Source: Karalla daura
Lineage: Eukaryota > Chordata > Actinopteri > Chaetodontiformes > Leiognathidae
NCBI GenBank assembly: GCA_029224185.1
Contig: CM055189.1
Coordinates: 26,099,957 to 26,163,956, forward strand
Length of the DNA: 64,000 bases
Reading direction: 5' to 3'
Below the pieces are notes generated by a model. The model had not been told where the DNA came from, searched no databases, and was given only the letters and a program-made list of their open reading frames with translations. Both the position numbers and the translations under genes were made by a program. Shown one piece after another: positions 46,456 through 58,400 of the stretch (the stretch's first letter is position 1; every line of letters starts with the position of its first letter).

Positions 46456-49400
46456 TCACTTGGAAATAACTGCTTTCTTTGTAATGCTTGTCCTCCTGCC
46501 TCCTCCACCCAGTGCTCCTCCTCCTTGCCAGAGATGGTTGGGGATAGTGAAGGCATCTACACTCATGCCCATAGTTTTAGAGGGGATGGTTCTGAATTGC
46601 TTCCTGTCTGAACTGTATTTATAAATGGATTCCACTTGGGTAGAACTAATTGTCCGCGGGCCAACGCCAGCCAATCGCACAAGCTCTTGAGAGTCGGGGT
46701 TCATGGTGTACACGCCTCTGAACTGGAGGCTGGAGTCACGGAACAGGATGAGAAAGTGGTTGGCAGGACTCTTCTCCATTTCCTGTGGATCGACATAAAA
46801 TAAAGGAAAAAGAAAAATATCATTGTCTTTGGGTTTTAGTTTGCCTCTACCTTTTCAACAAAACAAGTGAAAGGTCTTGGCAGCAAAACAAAACAAAATA
46901 ATGCCTTTAAAGGAGACAATCTACAGTAAGAACCATAAAACAGTGCTTTGGATGAAATATAGGTTTTACAGTAAAAAGTAAAATAGCCTTTAAGGTGATC
47001 TCACCATTTGATAGCCATGGATATAATTCTATTTTGTCTATACTTGCACTTGCAGCTTAAGTGCCTGAATCAGGCAGGGAAATGATAAGTCAGGAGTCTC
47101 AATGTAAACAAGTTCCAGATCTGGGAGCTAACACCAAGACACCTAAATCTTTTAAGGGCTCTGTACAGTCCTCTGTACAGTCCTCCACCACTAGAGGAGG
47201 GCGATACACAGGCCAGTCCCAAAATAAATAAGAAAGTAACTTTAGTATTTATTTATTTTCTTATCTTACAAAAGGATTTTATTCCCTAGAAGGCACAGGC
47301 TTCGATTAGAATATTAACTTTGACTTCATTATTCTTCCAGCACTGACGACAAATACGTTCCTACGCACATCTGCACTATCTCTTTGCACACCCGGTGGGA
47401 CAAGTTATCACCGGACCTCCTTGGAAAGCCTCTCATCAATAGCATCCATGAGAGTTGCTGATAGTACACTGGGTGCAAAATTCTTCTTCCTCCCAAAAAG
47501 AGTTCTTCCTTGTTCTCAACAGGGTTTTCAACATTTCTCTACCTACTGGTGTACAGTAGGTGTATAGTACAAATTTAATGGAAATATACCCCGGCCTTGA
47601 GATGGAATCACTGTAAACATCTCTTAAAAGTATATTCGCAGAAACTGTACCAAGATATTTAACACTCTCTACAGTTTCACCAAGCTGCTTGAATAGCTCT
47701 TTTAATTTTTCTTGATAACAATTTCCTTGGTTTTTGACAGGTTTTCATTTCTCGTTGCCTTCGGCGACACGTTTATAGGGCAATAAATTAGGCAAGGTAG
47801 GAGGCTTTACTGGAGGGGTCCAACTAAGACCATGTCTGCATATTTCATCAATTTTAAATCACATTTGGCTTTTGCAAACTTATTTGTAAACAAAGAAAAC
47901 AGTAAAAGTACTCTTCCTTGTGGGCAATCCAAACTAGTTTGGTCTTTGTTTCCTTAGACCTTAAGCAACAGCATCTGCTGAGATACTGTAACTATCAACG
48001 AGTGTGTAGAGACTTTTACAAATCACATTCATCACATTTAAGGGGATCACTAACAACATCAAATCTACAGTATAGAAGAACTGGTTCAGCTCATTTACAA
48101 AAATGTGACTGTTTCTTTCATAGGCTTCAAAGTCATAACAAGACTGTTTTTTGTTACAAGTGGAATTTTTTAAATCCCTTTTTCCTGCATTAATTCCAGG
48201 TTGCCAGAACAGAAGGCAGCCTTCTTTTCATTAAAGCAGGTCCTTAAAAGTATTCTAACCCAGGACATTGTGTTTGGGAATATTTTTCAAGTCGTTGTTT
48301 CAGCCACACAGTCTTTGACGCGATGGTATCTGTGAGTTCAACACCATTGTGTTTGGATTCAAAAAAGATGTCCCAATTACTGCCTGCTGAGTTGCTCTCT
48401 TTGCTATCAGACCACACCTGCATTTCCTTGACAGCTGGTTCAGTTCTTTTAACCACAGCCTTATAGTTAGGTAAGAAAGGACACATAAATTGCATGTGGT
48501 CTGATTTGCTGGTGGTGGTCTGCATAAAGATTTGTTAGGTGTGTTACCTTAGCAACTATCAAGAGTGTTTCAGGCATTATTCATTGCATTCCTTTTAATG
48601 TAAAATGACACATTTACCTCCACCATCCTGTTTTTCTGAGTTTCATTGACTTTCCCAGCAAGGCAGCAGCGAGACAGAGCATTGTGAATAATAAACTTGT
48701 TGGATTTGAAGCTTGGTTCTTTGAAGAGCTTTAGACCTGCAAGCATACAAACATAAGCATTCAGCTGAGCAGTTTCAAAACATTTTCCTGTGCATGTCAG
48801 CACTGAGGAGTTGGGAGATACTATACTGAATAGCACTGCACTTGTGTATTCTGGGGCAGGCAACATACCATTGGAACCAATCTCACATTCTTTGTTGTCA
48901 TTCTGGTTTGCCAGTTTACTCGATGCTGCGCATTCTGCAGGTGAATCGGGATGGCTGTTGGAAGAATGTCAAACAATAAGCCATAGTCCATCACATTATT
49001 CTACATTTGTATTACATACCAAAACTTTTGTTTTGCTTCATGAAATTCATGAAGCAGAACAAAAGTTTTACATGGTACACTTGCAACAAACCAAAGTCAT
49101 TCTTACACATGCATGAGAAAACACATCTGGCATGTCCAACCCATTACCTTTTGGGTAGCGAGTTGAAAAATTGAATGAATGAAATTCATGGCAATCCATT
49201 TTTAAGTTGGTAAGATTTTAATTAAAAAATATTGCTAGATTGCTACTATCTTTCATCTTTCACCATTCAGTCTGCAGCTGACCTCTTTAGATAACAGAGA
49301 AGAAACAGTGTACCTGTTAACTTTCCTTGTGGGGTCAGCACTTATTTTTTCTGGGTCTTCTGTGGCTGCCAGGTTGAGGGAGGAATGAGAGTAGACTTTG

Positions 49401-52400
49401 GTCAATTTGGAGCCTGAAGGTACATAAATATTGAGACAAAAGCAGTTTTGTGACTGAAGTCACATGCACAACATCTTATCTGGTGTAAATAAAGTTTTCT
49501 GAATCTGAACTGGTTCACAGCTTTTTTATGCACTATTATTTACCAGCTCTTCCCTTCACTGGACTCAGAGACAGTTTTGTTTCTTCCCGGGTCATGCTGC
49601 GAGGCCGCGAGTGGGTCTTCTTGGTGGAACCCTTTCCATGATTTGTTGATTTCTGCCGGAGCATTTTGTCCAGGTCATCCATTATCCGGAGTTGCTGCCG
49701 CCGTGCATACTCCGCTCGTGTGAAATCACCCCGGCGTGCTGGTGTGGCAGGAGGTGTTGGGGAAGGTGAGGTTGTGGCTGCAGGAGGTGTGCTGCAAGGA
49801 GATACCACTCTGCAAAGATCATTCCTTTTCATGAGTGCACTACAGTTACGAGGCAAACCAAGTGACACAATCTGTGGAACAACTGTGTGATAACTATTCC
49901 ATCATTTGCAATGGGTTTATGTGTTGTACCTGTTTTCTCCTTCGTGCCACTGTCGCCTCCTCTTCAGCTCCTCAGTCCTCTTCTGTTGCTTTTCTAATAG
50001 AAGAGCTCTACGCTGAGCCATCTCATCTTCACTTTGTACCTCGTCATCCTACAACCACAAGGCCATACAGCCAAATGTCAGAAGACATGATGCATGCAGG
50101 GCAAAATGTTATTTCACCTCCATCCTGTTTAAGAGCACTCACCGTTAGGAAGAACTGAATTCCTCCTTTTGTCTGTTCCCCGCTTAGTTCCATAGTCTCA
50201 GTCTGTCTTATTTGTTCATCTCTGGATTCAAATTGTTGCTCTGGTGATTTGCTGACTCCCATAGCCAGTTCCAGCTGCTCAATGGGATCTAAGGGCTCTC
50301 CATTGACTCTTCTAGCGGATTCCATGGCAGATTCTGTCTGGTCACTCATAGAATCTGAGGAAAACTCCTGCCCTTCATCTGTTGGCTCATCAGTTGGTTC
50401 ATCACTGACCCCCTCTGGCCCTCCAAGAGATGACAGTGAGACCTCAACCAAGCTACAGCATTTTTCTGCACCTCCACCATTTCCTGCATTGCACGCAGCA
50501 GAAAAGGACAGGGTGTCACTTTCAAATGAATACTCAGAAGGGGCTCCAGAACTGCTTCCACCAGCATCCCTTGGACGATCTTGTCTGGGTGGTGGAAAGA
50601 CCGGCAACTCTTCCACAGCCTCCTGCTCAAGCTCTAAGCAAAACTGAGTGGGTGTCTCACAAGATCTTGGGTCAGAGGCAGAATCATTAGGTTGTGTCTG
50701 CTGGATAGCTTGAGGAGCCTCCTGAGGTGTTTGAGGACCACCAATACGGAAGGAAGATGTGGTCTGAACCTGACACTTGCTGGGGGACACACGCCTTAAG
50801 TGTGGGAGGGTATCCACGTTCTGTGTTGGTTTCAGAACACGGTTGAGTGGGGGAAATTTAAGTTCAGAAGGACGAGGGTGAGGCTGATGTGGCAGACGTG
50901 GGAGTTGTTTGGGGCTACAGGGACCAGAGGAGTGCCTCTTCACTCGAGAAGTTGGACAGGAGGAGGAGATGATAGTTTTGGGGGAGGTAACGCCTTGGGA
51001 AGGAGGGTTTGAAGCAGCAGGGATCATCCAAGCTTTACTAGCACTCCTTGTTGGAGTCTTTGTTGGGGTTCGTGGTGGTGTCTTTGGGGTGTGAGGAGGG
51101 GTTTTAGGCTGTTTTTTCACAGTACTTCTGGGTGATGATTTTTGGGCAGTTTTTGGAGTATTTCTGGGTCTTTGATTACTCATGAGTTGCTGTTGCTGTT
51201 CTGTAAGTTTTTGCATGTCCCGCTGTAAAGACTGAAGAGCTTCACTCAGTTTTACCACTACTGCATTGTAGTCAAATGGTACAGCTTCTCCTCCTTTCTC
51301 TTTGTCTGTTGTTTGGTCTTTCTCTGGCTCTTTCTTACTTTCAATGGAGAATGTGACTTGCTTCTCTAACCGAGGATTGGGTGGTTTCTCCTTATCCTTT
51401 TCTCCCATCTCCTGCTGATTTTCTATCTCTTCCCTCTCTTCCTCCTTTTTCAGTTGCTCTTCCATGTATGTGAGTCGTTCCTCAAGTGAGAGACAATCGT
51501 CCTCAGCCCCTTCCTTTCTTTCCTCACCTTGTTCTCTTTTTAGCTGAAGGAAAGCCGTTTTTCCAAGCCTTTGTCTGTGCCTGGCAAAGATGGCTTCAAT
51601 ACGTCTTTTTTGGGCTTCAATGCTTTTGCGTTTTTCCTCCAGACGATTCCCCAACTCCCAGGCCTCAGAGCCTGGTTCTGGGTCCCTGTGCCCTTGTCTG
51701 TCGTGGTTCAAAATTGTTCCTGTAATTCTGGAGGGTGTGGGAAGAGAGCCTGTCTCCTCCTTGGGACCAGCAGGATGTCTTCTCCTACTGTCACGTTGTT
51801 CCAAAAAACTCGTTAGGTGTGGACTGTTGCTGGTGCTGCTGTTTTCCTGGTAACTGGGTCGAATATTTCCTGGGGTGTTTCTAGGGGTATAATCTGGTGT
51901 TTCAGAGTCGTAGTCCTGTGGCATGTCATAGCCTGATCTCACCCTCTTTTCTCCACTTCCTTGCCTTTTACTGTCACCCCCTTCACTGCCTACAGGCCAG
52001 CACAGGATTCCAGAGTGGCATGGAGCAGAACTGCTTAGTTGGTGATTATCCTCCTCTGGAGAGTGTAGGAAGAAACCTGCAGGAGCTCCTTCAGGACATA
52101 ACCTGTGTTCAGGTCTTCCGCCCAGTACTCCATTCCCCCCACTCTCTGCTGTCCTTTTCTTCCTCTTATCTTTGCTGCCAGGAGTATGAACCACTTGCAG
52201 TGCCTCCTCAATGGTTGGCAGCTCTCCAAATGGCATTGTATGGGCATAAGGACCCCAGGATGAACTTTGTAAGGGTACAGAAGAGCTAGCCATTGTTCCT
52301 GCCAGTGTCTCTGGTGAAGTCATCGCAGGGACACCAGTGGTGAGGCTGTCATTGCTGACAGAGCGAAATACAGAATCTATTGGGTTTCCCATGACAATGT

Positions 52401-55400
52401 CAACATCACTGTCCAGCCCGAAAGGGATGCTGAAAGTCACTGCTGACAGAGGATGACTGCTGAGAAGTTGATGTATTGGACCAGACAAAAATGGAAAAGC
52501 AGAAATCAGAGAAGCCAAAGTAAGAGAAAATATGAAGCTATAACATCAAGATAAAATTAACTGTTTAAATCAAATCACGGTGTTAAGTGTGACTACCTGA
52601 TTTGTTTCTTTGTCCATTTTTTGTTATCTGGAAAGAGAGATTAAAAGCACATCTTCAAAGTCTGTTTTGGTTTGAAAAAATATTGGTTGTGTTTCTTTCC
52701 ATTTCTTACCTGGAGACACAGGGGAAGAGATGGGCACAAAGGGCTGTTTGAAGATGAAGGAAGGGGAACCGCTAAAACAGAGAAACATATCTGCTCATTC
52801 AAAAATCATGGTAATCCTAGTAAGGAAATGCAAAATGTAGCATTTCATAATAGGGTCAATTAATATGCATATGTAGAGCAGGTGTGAATCGATGCAATTT
52901 TTTGGATGAAATTGAGGGGCATCCGTTTTCTCGTACGTGCATGGATATATGCATATGTTTAAATTCAGTGTACATTTTTCAAACTTTTGGGCGTGTGTAA
53001 GCTGAAACCGCTTAAGTACAATAAAATGTGATTACTATATCCAATCTTTGAAATTTGCCTGGTCTCAGGATTGAGCACCTGAGCGCCTGGAGTCATGGAT
53101 TGCAGTTACCTATTGTTGTTTCCGCTAACAGGACTTGTACAATCTAGAAGTCCTGAGATATCTGAAAAGCATGACAAGACAAGACAACAATGCATTAGAA
53201 CAGCCACTAGTCAATACAACAACATTGCTGTAACACTCATTAAAACACTGAGAGTCACAGACCTGTGAGGTTGACAGGCTGAATGGGCTGGACAAAATCG
53301 GGCTTCTTAACCTCAAACCAATCCAGTAGTTCAGCTATGAAGCTCATGATATTCAGCTGAGGAGAAAAACATTTTGGGTACCATGAAAAGGCATGATGCA
53401 TTTGGACTGCCAATACTATTACTGTACAGACTATGACTATGATTTTCCAAGAAAATAGAAGGAAGAGCTGCTTCATTGATGTGTAGTTTGTGTTCTTAAG
53501 CCTATAACACATTGGTACAAATTATGAGGCAAAGGCTATATTCCCACAGTGGCAATGGTGCACGCACTGCTATCAAGATGCTATGGCATACTTTGTCCTT
53601 CAGTACAGCAATATTTTTCCTCGATGGTGACTTATTCTTACTGTGTAACTACACTGATATAGAAACACTGTGAAAAATGATGATGCTTACATGCAGGATT
53701 GGTGGAGCATAAAGCAGATCCTCCAATGTGAGGGAGCAGCAGTCCTGTAAGCTGCTCTGACAAAACTCTTTGATCAACTGTAGGTTGTAAAGACTGTCAG
53801 CCACAGACATGGTGTCCTTCAGGCACACATCTGGATGGAAACAGCAGAGAAATGGGACATTTACATTCATTTTGTTTAGGTAGATACTGAGTATGAATGT
53901 GTGAAACACTGGTTGACCATGTAGGGTGGCCTTAGCCATGGTGTGAAAGGGGGTGAAGCAGAGGAATGTGACTTGACCTGTGCAGTAAAGCTATTTGAGT
54001 ATACATTAGACCCCCTTATAACCATTACAAAGAAATTAATTAATTAATTATGTTTATAGACATGAAGCTGACAAGAGAGGTTCAGAGACATACAATCATC
54101 AATCAGAAGAAGAATAGGAAAGAGGGCAACAACACAATATGTGCACACAATGAAGAACATCCAAGGGATAATATTTCAGATGATGCTGTTTCCACTGTGT
54201 GGTTGTCACTGCGTCAATGCGCCATGACTCTTGCCCGACTAGACCCAGCTCGACCCAGCTCGACCCAGCTCGACCCAGCTCGACACCACCAGATACCAGA
54301 TTCCAGGTAATGGCAGACCAAAAAGGCCAAGAGGAGTTGAGCCAATACTACATAGTGGAAATGGGCCATAAGTAAACATGACACACTTCTTAAAAAGAAA
54401 AGACGCAGCAGATAATGTGTATATTTTCATCCTACACTATTTTATCCTCAAATTAGTACACATATATTAGTGTTTGTGACCAAGTAAGTGTATGTACCCT
54501 CTAGAGGAAGCAGGCTAGAGCAGTAGTAGTTCAACACAGCAGCTATGGCGCAGCCATTAGACAGATCTTTGACCCCATAAACCAGCGGGAATGTAGGCGT
54601 CAGCTTGGACTGCACTTTGTCCTTCCTGTAGCGGATCTAGGGGAGAAAGGAACCAAGGTAGGCAAAGGAGGACGTGGGAAAAGAGGAAGTCAAAAAGAGG
54701 AAGAGGAATCACAAACAGCAAATGAAGAAGACCGGAAGGATCATGAGGCATACACTAAAGAGAAGGTTTAAAGAATCATAACAAAAGGCATGTAACTCGC
54801 GAGGTCCACTTTTCATATAATAAATAAAACTCAAGACACAAACTGTGGCACAAATTAAACCCCAAGAAAAACTGCAGTGAAAAAACCCCCAAAGAAACAA
54901 AGTGCAAGAGCAGAGATGTACTAGCCAAGAAACGTTTGCCTGAACACACACAGATTAAACAAAAAACTCTGTGCATAAAAATATTCTAGATCATAATTAA
55001 TATCAAGGACATTTGTCCTCCGGTGTCCATGCAGCAGAAACAGGCACTGATGATAATGTGAGCCCTTATAAACTCGTCATAAGCAGGTAAGTGAAGTTCA
55101 TCAAAGCAAAAAATAAAATCTTTCATGTGTAAAATAAATAAAATACCAACAAAATCATTAATAACAATACACATATGTATCAACTATGAAAACTGTTGAA
55201 GGTGGGCAGCAGCTAAAAGCTCAACATTGAGGAGCAACATCCAATTTTACAATCTCTACTACTGTATGACGTAAAATGCACTTTAAAAAAGTGCCAATCA
55301 GTCAGTCAGTTGCTGCTTCAGGAGACACAGAAGGTAAAGGGTGAGAAAGGACCAAGGTGTTATACATTACCACTGGTGGCTTATTCCCCGACTCCTTCAA

Positions 55401-58400
55401 ACAAAAAGCGATAGCATGCTGGATGGGGGATGGCAGAGAGAGGGAAACAAGCATAAATGATAAAGGGGCCTGTCATCATGGGAACCGCCACACCACAAAC
55501 GTAAACGTCACTGCTCAGGAAGAGAGGAGCAGCAGAGGAGGAGGAGGTGACAGTTGACAGCATGGCCACGAACAAAGGGGGGGCAGAGGTTTTATAAGGA
55601 GCAAAGGTTATCTTGAAGGGTCAAATTCTTTATGCCTTGAAGAATTCAAATTTGCAATGTCTTCGGTGGCCATCACACCAGAGCTGGATAGACTGGACTC
55701 AAGTTTGACAGTGCAAAGCGAGACACGGAGAGTGAAAGGGAAATGGAGAGGGAGACGGAAAAAGATAGCGGTGCAGCCATTGTTGTCACTCCACCAGATG
55801 CCACCTCCCTGGTGAAAGATTTCCCTCCTTCCTTTAATTTGGGTTGCTTTCATGCAGCACTTTTGAAGGCAAAACAAATAGCCTGGACCCAAATATTTGG
55901 GTGGACGAGTATTTGTGTCTTTTGTCTGACCCATGGTTCAGCCGAGTTTTCACACCTGCCTGAAAGTTCAGTCCATCCATGTGGTAAACTCTAGTCTGGA
56001 TAATCCAGCTCTGGTGTGAAAGCACCCTTAATCTCTGGCTATCTGAGGTGCAACTGATGACTGAAAATAACTCGGTCATAAACATCCTTGACTGAAATAT
56101 AGCTAATTGTATTGACAGTGGTAATAATACAATAATGAGATCAGTTCTTTATAAGACATTTCAGTGTCATATCAGTAGTTATTTGAAAAAGATTTTTAAA
56201 TATAAGTAATAAATGAAGGCCCTTTGGAACAATAGTTATGTGGGGCAGAATAATGTCAGACACAGCAGAGGGACAGATTTAGAAGATGAGAATGTGTGGG
56301 AGAGAAAGACAAGAGAGAAGGGGGTGAGAGAGACAAGGAGGAAGACATGAGGGTCACACTTACAGGGACTAGTTTCCAGTACCAACGAGTGGATTGAGAC
56401 TGTCAGAAAAAACAGAAAAAAACAAGAAGCAGAAGCACAGAATAGATTGATGTTAGAGGTTGCAGCAGCAATATCAGCTGCTGGATAGCAGGACAGTATG
56501 TGTGTGTGTGGGGAAGTAGGTGGAGGTGGCTGTTAGTGTTGCAAGGATTCGATGGAAATGTGCGATTGAGATTATTGTGGACAAGATTGCAATTTGCGAT
56601 AGTGATTATGACATTATCAGTGAATGATGTCATGAGTCTGCTCAAAAGAGACAATTATGACTCCAAATGCAAAACCTACAGCTAAAAGAACATTTTTTTC
56701 AAATAACTTCATATCAAAAAATAAATAAAAGTTTGAAAATAAGGATATTTCTGCAAATTGCAAATATAGTGTCATTATTGTAAACTCAAATCCCTTTCTA
56801 CTAAAGTACATAGGCAGTAGCACTATTGCAAACCTAAAGACCATTCTGTTTCGTTTTGGTAACCCTACCCCTAACCCCTACTTGATAAAAATACATAAAT
56901 AAAATAGATACAATATACTAATTTTGAACAACAAATAAATAGAAGCAAAGTTCAAACAGAGACAAATGCCTGTTCCTTCACATGTCAAAGGCGTTCATTC
57001 AAAGTAAAAAGGCTGTGTTTCTGTACATTATAACCTTAAAGTCTTTCTGTAAACACTAGTTACAACCAGAATAATAAGAGGATACAAAATGTTCATTAAA
57101 AAAGACATTTTGAATGGTCAAAAAAGGACATTAAATAGGAGGAAAGAAGAAGAAAAAAATTCCACGAGGGTAGCTGGTATCTTCTGTTCAGTGTGCCGAT
57201 TGCTTATTAAACCACCACCATAGAGGCATATTGCTTTGCCACCGCCCCCTGCCTGCTGGTCCCGTCCTCTGTCTCTCACCCTGAGGTTTCTTCCATTTTT
57301 TTTGTTCCTCAGGCGATGCAAGGGTCTAAGGGCAGTGTGTGTTTACTTGCTCTTACAAAGCGCCTTTAATTAGCATTTGTTATGAACTGGCACTTTAAAC
57401 TTTAAACGAATAAAAGTTGAACTAGCGTCATGCAGTGATTGATTTCCTTATGTTTTTTGGGCTTGCTTTGTATGACTGCAACAGTAATTGGACATGGTGG
57501 ATGTTTCAGGTGGTTTCCTGTTTTATCTTTCACCTTTCTTGGTTGGACTTTCATTCCTGTGCATTTTATGTATTTTTCTCTGTGTTGTCTCAAATGTTGA
57601 TGTAATTTTTTTTCTCCAGCCAAATCAGCTGGTCCTCCCCTTTTGTTCCTCTTTGGTGTCCATGTCACTGTGTGGATGTGGCGTCACCGCACAGTGTGCC
57701 ATCGTTGCAGCTGAGATTTGAATAATTGTGCAGCACTAGTGTTTGTATGTGTGTGTGGGTCTGTGTTATTGTTTGTTGCGGTGTATTGAAGTGTCTTTAC
57801 CGAGTCCTGAGCTGGCTGCAGGTCTGTACATGTCTGTGGCTTGGGTGGCTCTTCTTCTTCTGTGATTTCTCTCAATATCTGGTTCAACTACAAGGAGATA
57901 AAAAGAAGAGTTCCCATCTTTAAAAACCTCCATATACTTTGTCAAATGAACATAGTCCACATCAAACAATCAAATGATCCTATTACCTGCTTTTATTAAG
58001 CAATGCCTGGCACCTCTCTTGTGTCATTCAAAAAAATACCAAAGATAAAACCTTATGCATATTTTATTCAATTTTATTCAGTGTGCCTGGTGCCTGATCT
58101 TCTTACCTTAGAGCGACACCAACCTCTCCTCTTGGGGTCCAAGTATGGGAACCTCAATAAGGGGGCTCCATGTCTGGCTAGTTGGACTGTAGACAATGGA
58201 ACTGGGTCAATTTAGCAAGTACTGGAGTCCCCTGTAGGAGGTGTTTGGGGGGTCAAGGCCGAGCTCCATAAATAAAACAGGGTGGAGGAGGCAGTGGTGT
58301 TGCAGAGACTGTGTTGGTGTTGTTGGATTCCACCCGTAGAGACAAACTCTGGTGGACAGCCACACCTGCTGCCCTACACAATATCTTGCTAGCGTTCTTT

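Noticed and set aside
50249..52289. Several + strand frames of 80-130 codons opposite camsap3
   Set aside because: Shadow frames of the Ser/Pro/Glu-rich coding exon, without family signatures.
50044..52518. 824-codon minus frame taken as a complete gene
   Set aside because: It is the large internal exon of camsap3 plus read-through at both ends. Splice sites at 52459 and 50143 and the flanking exons show the true limits.
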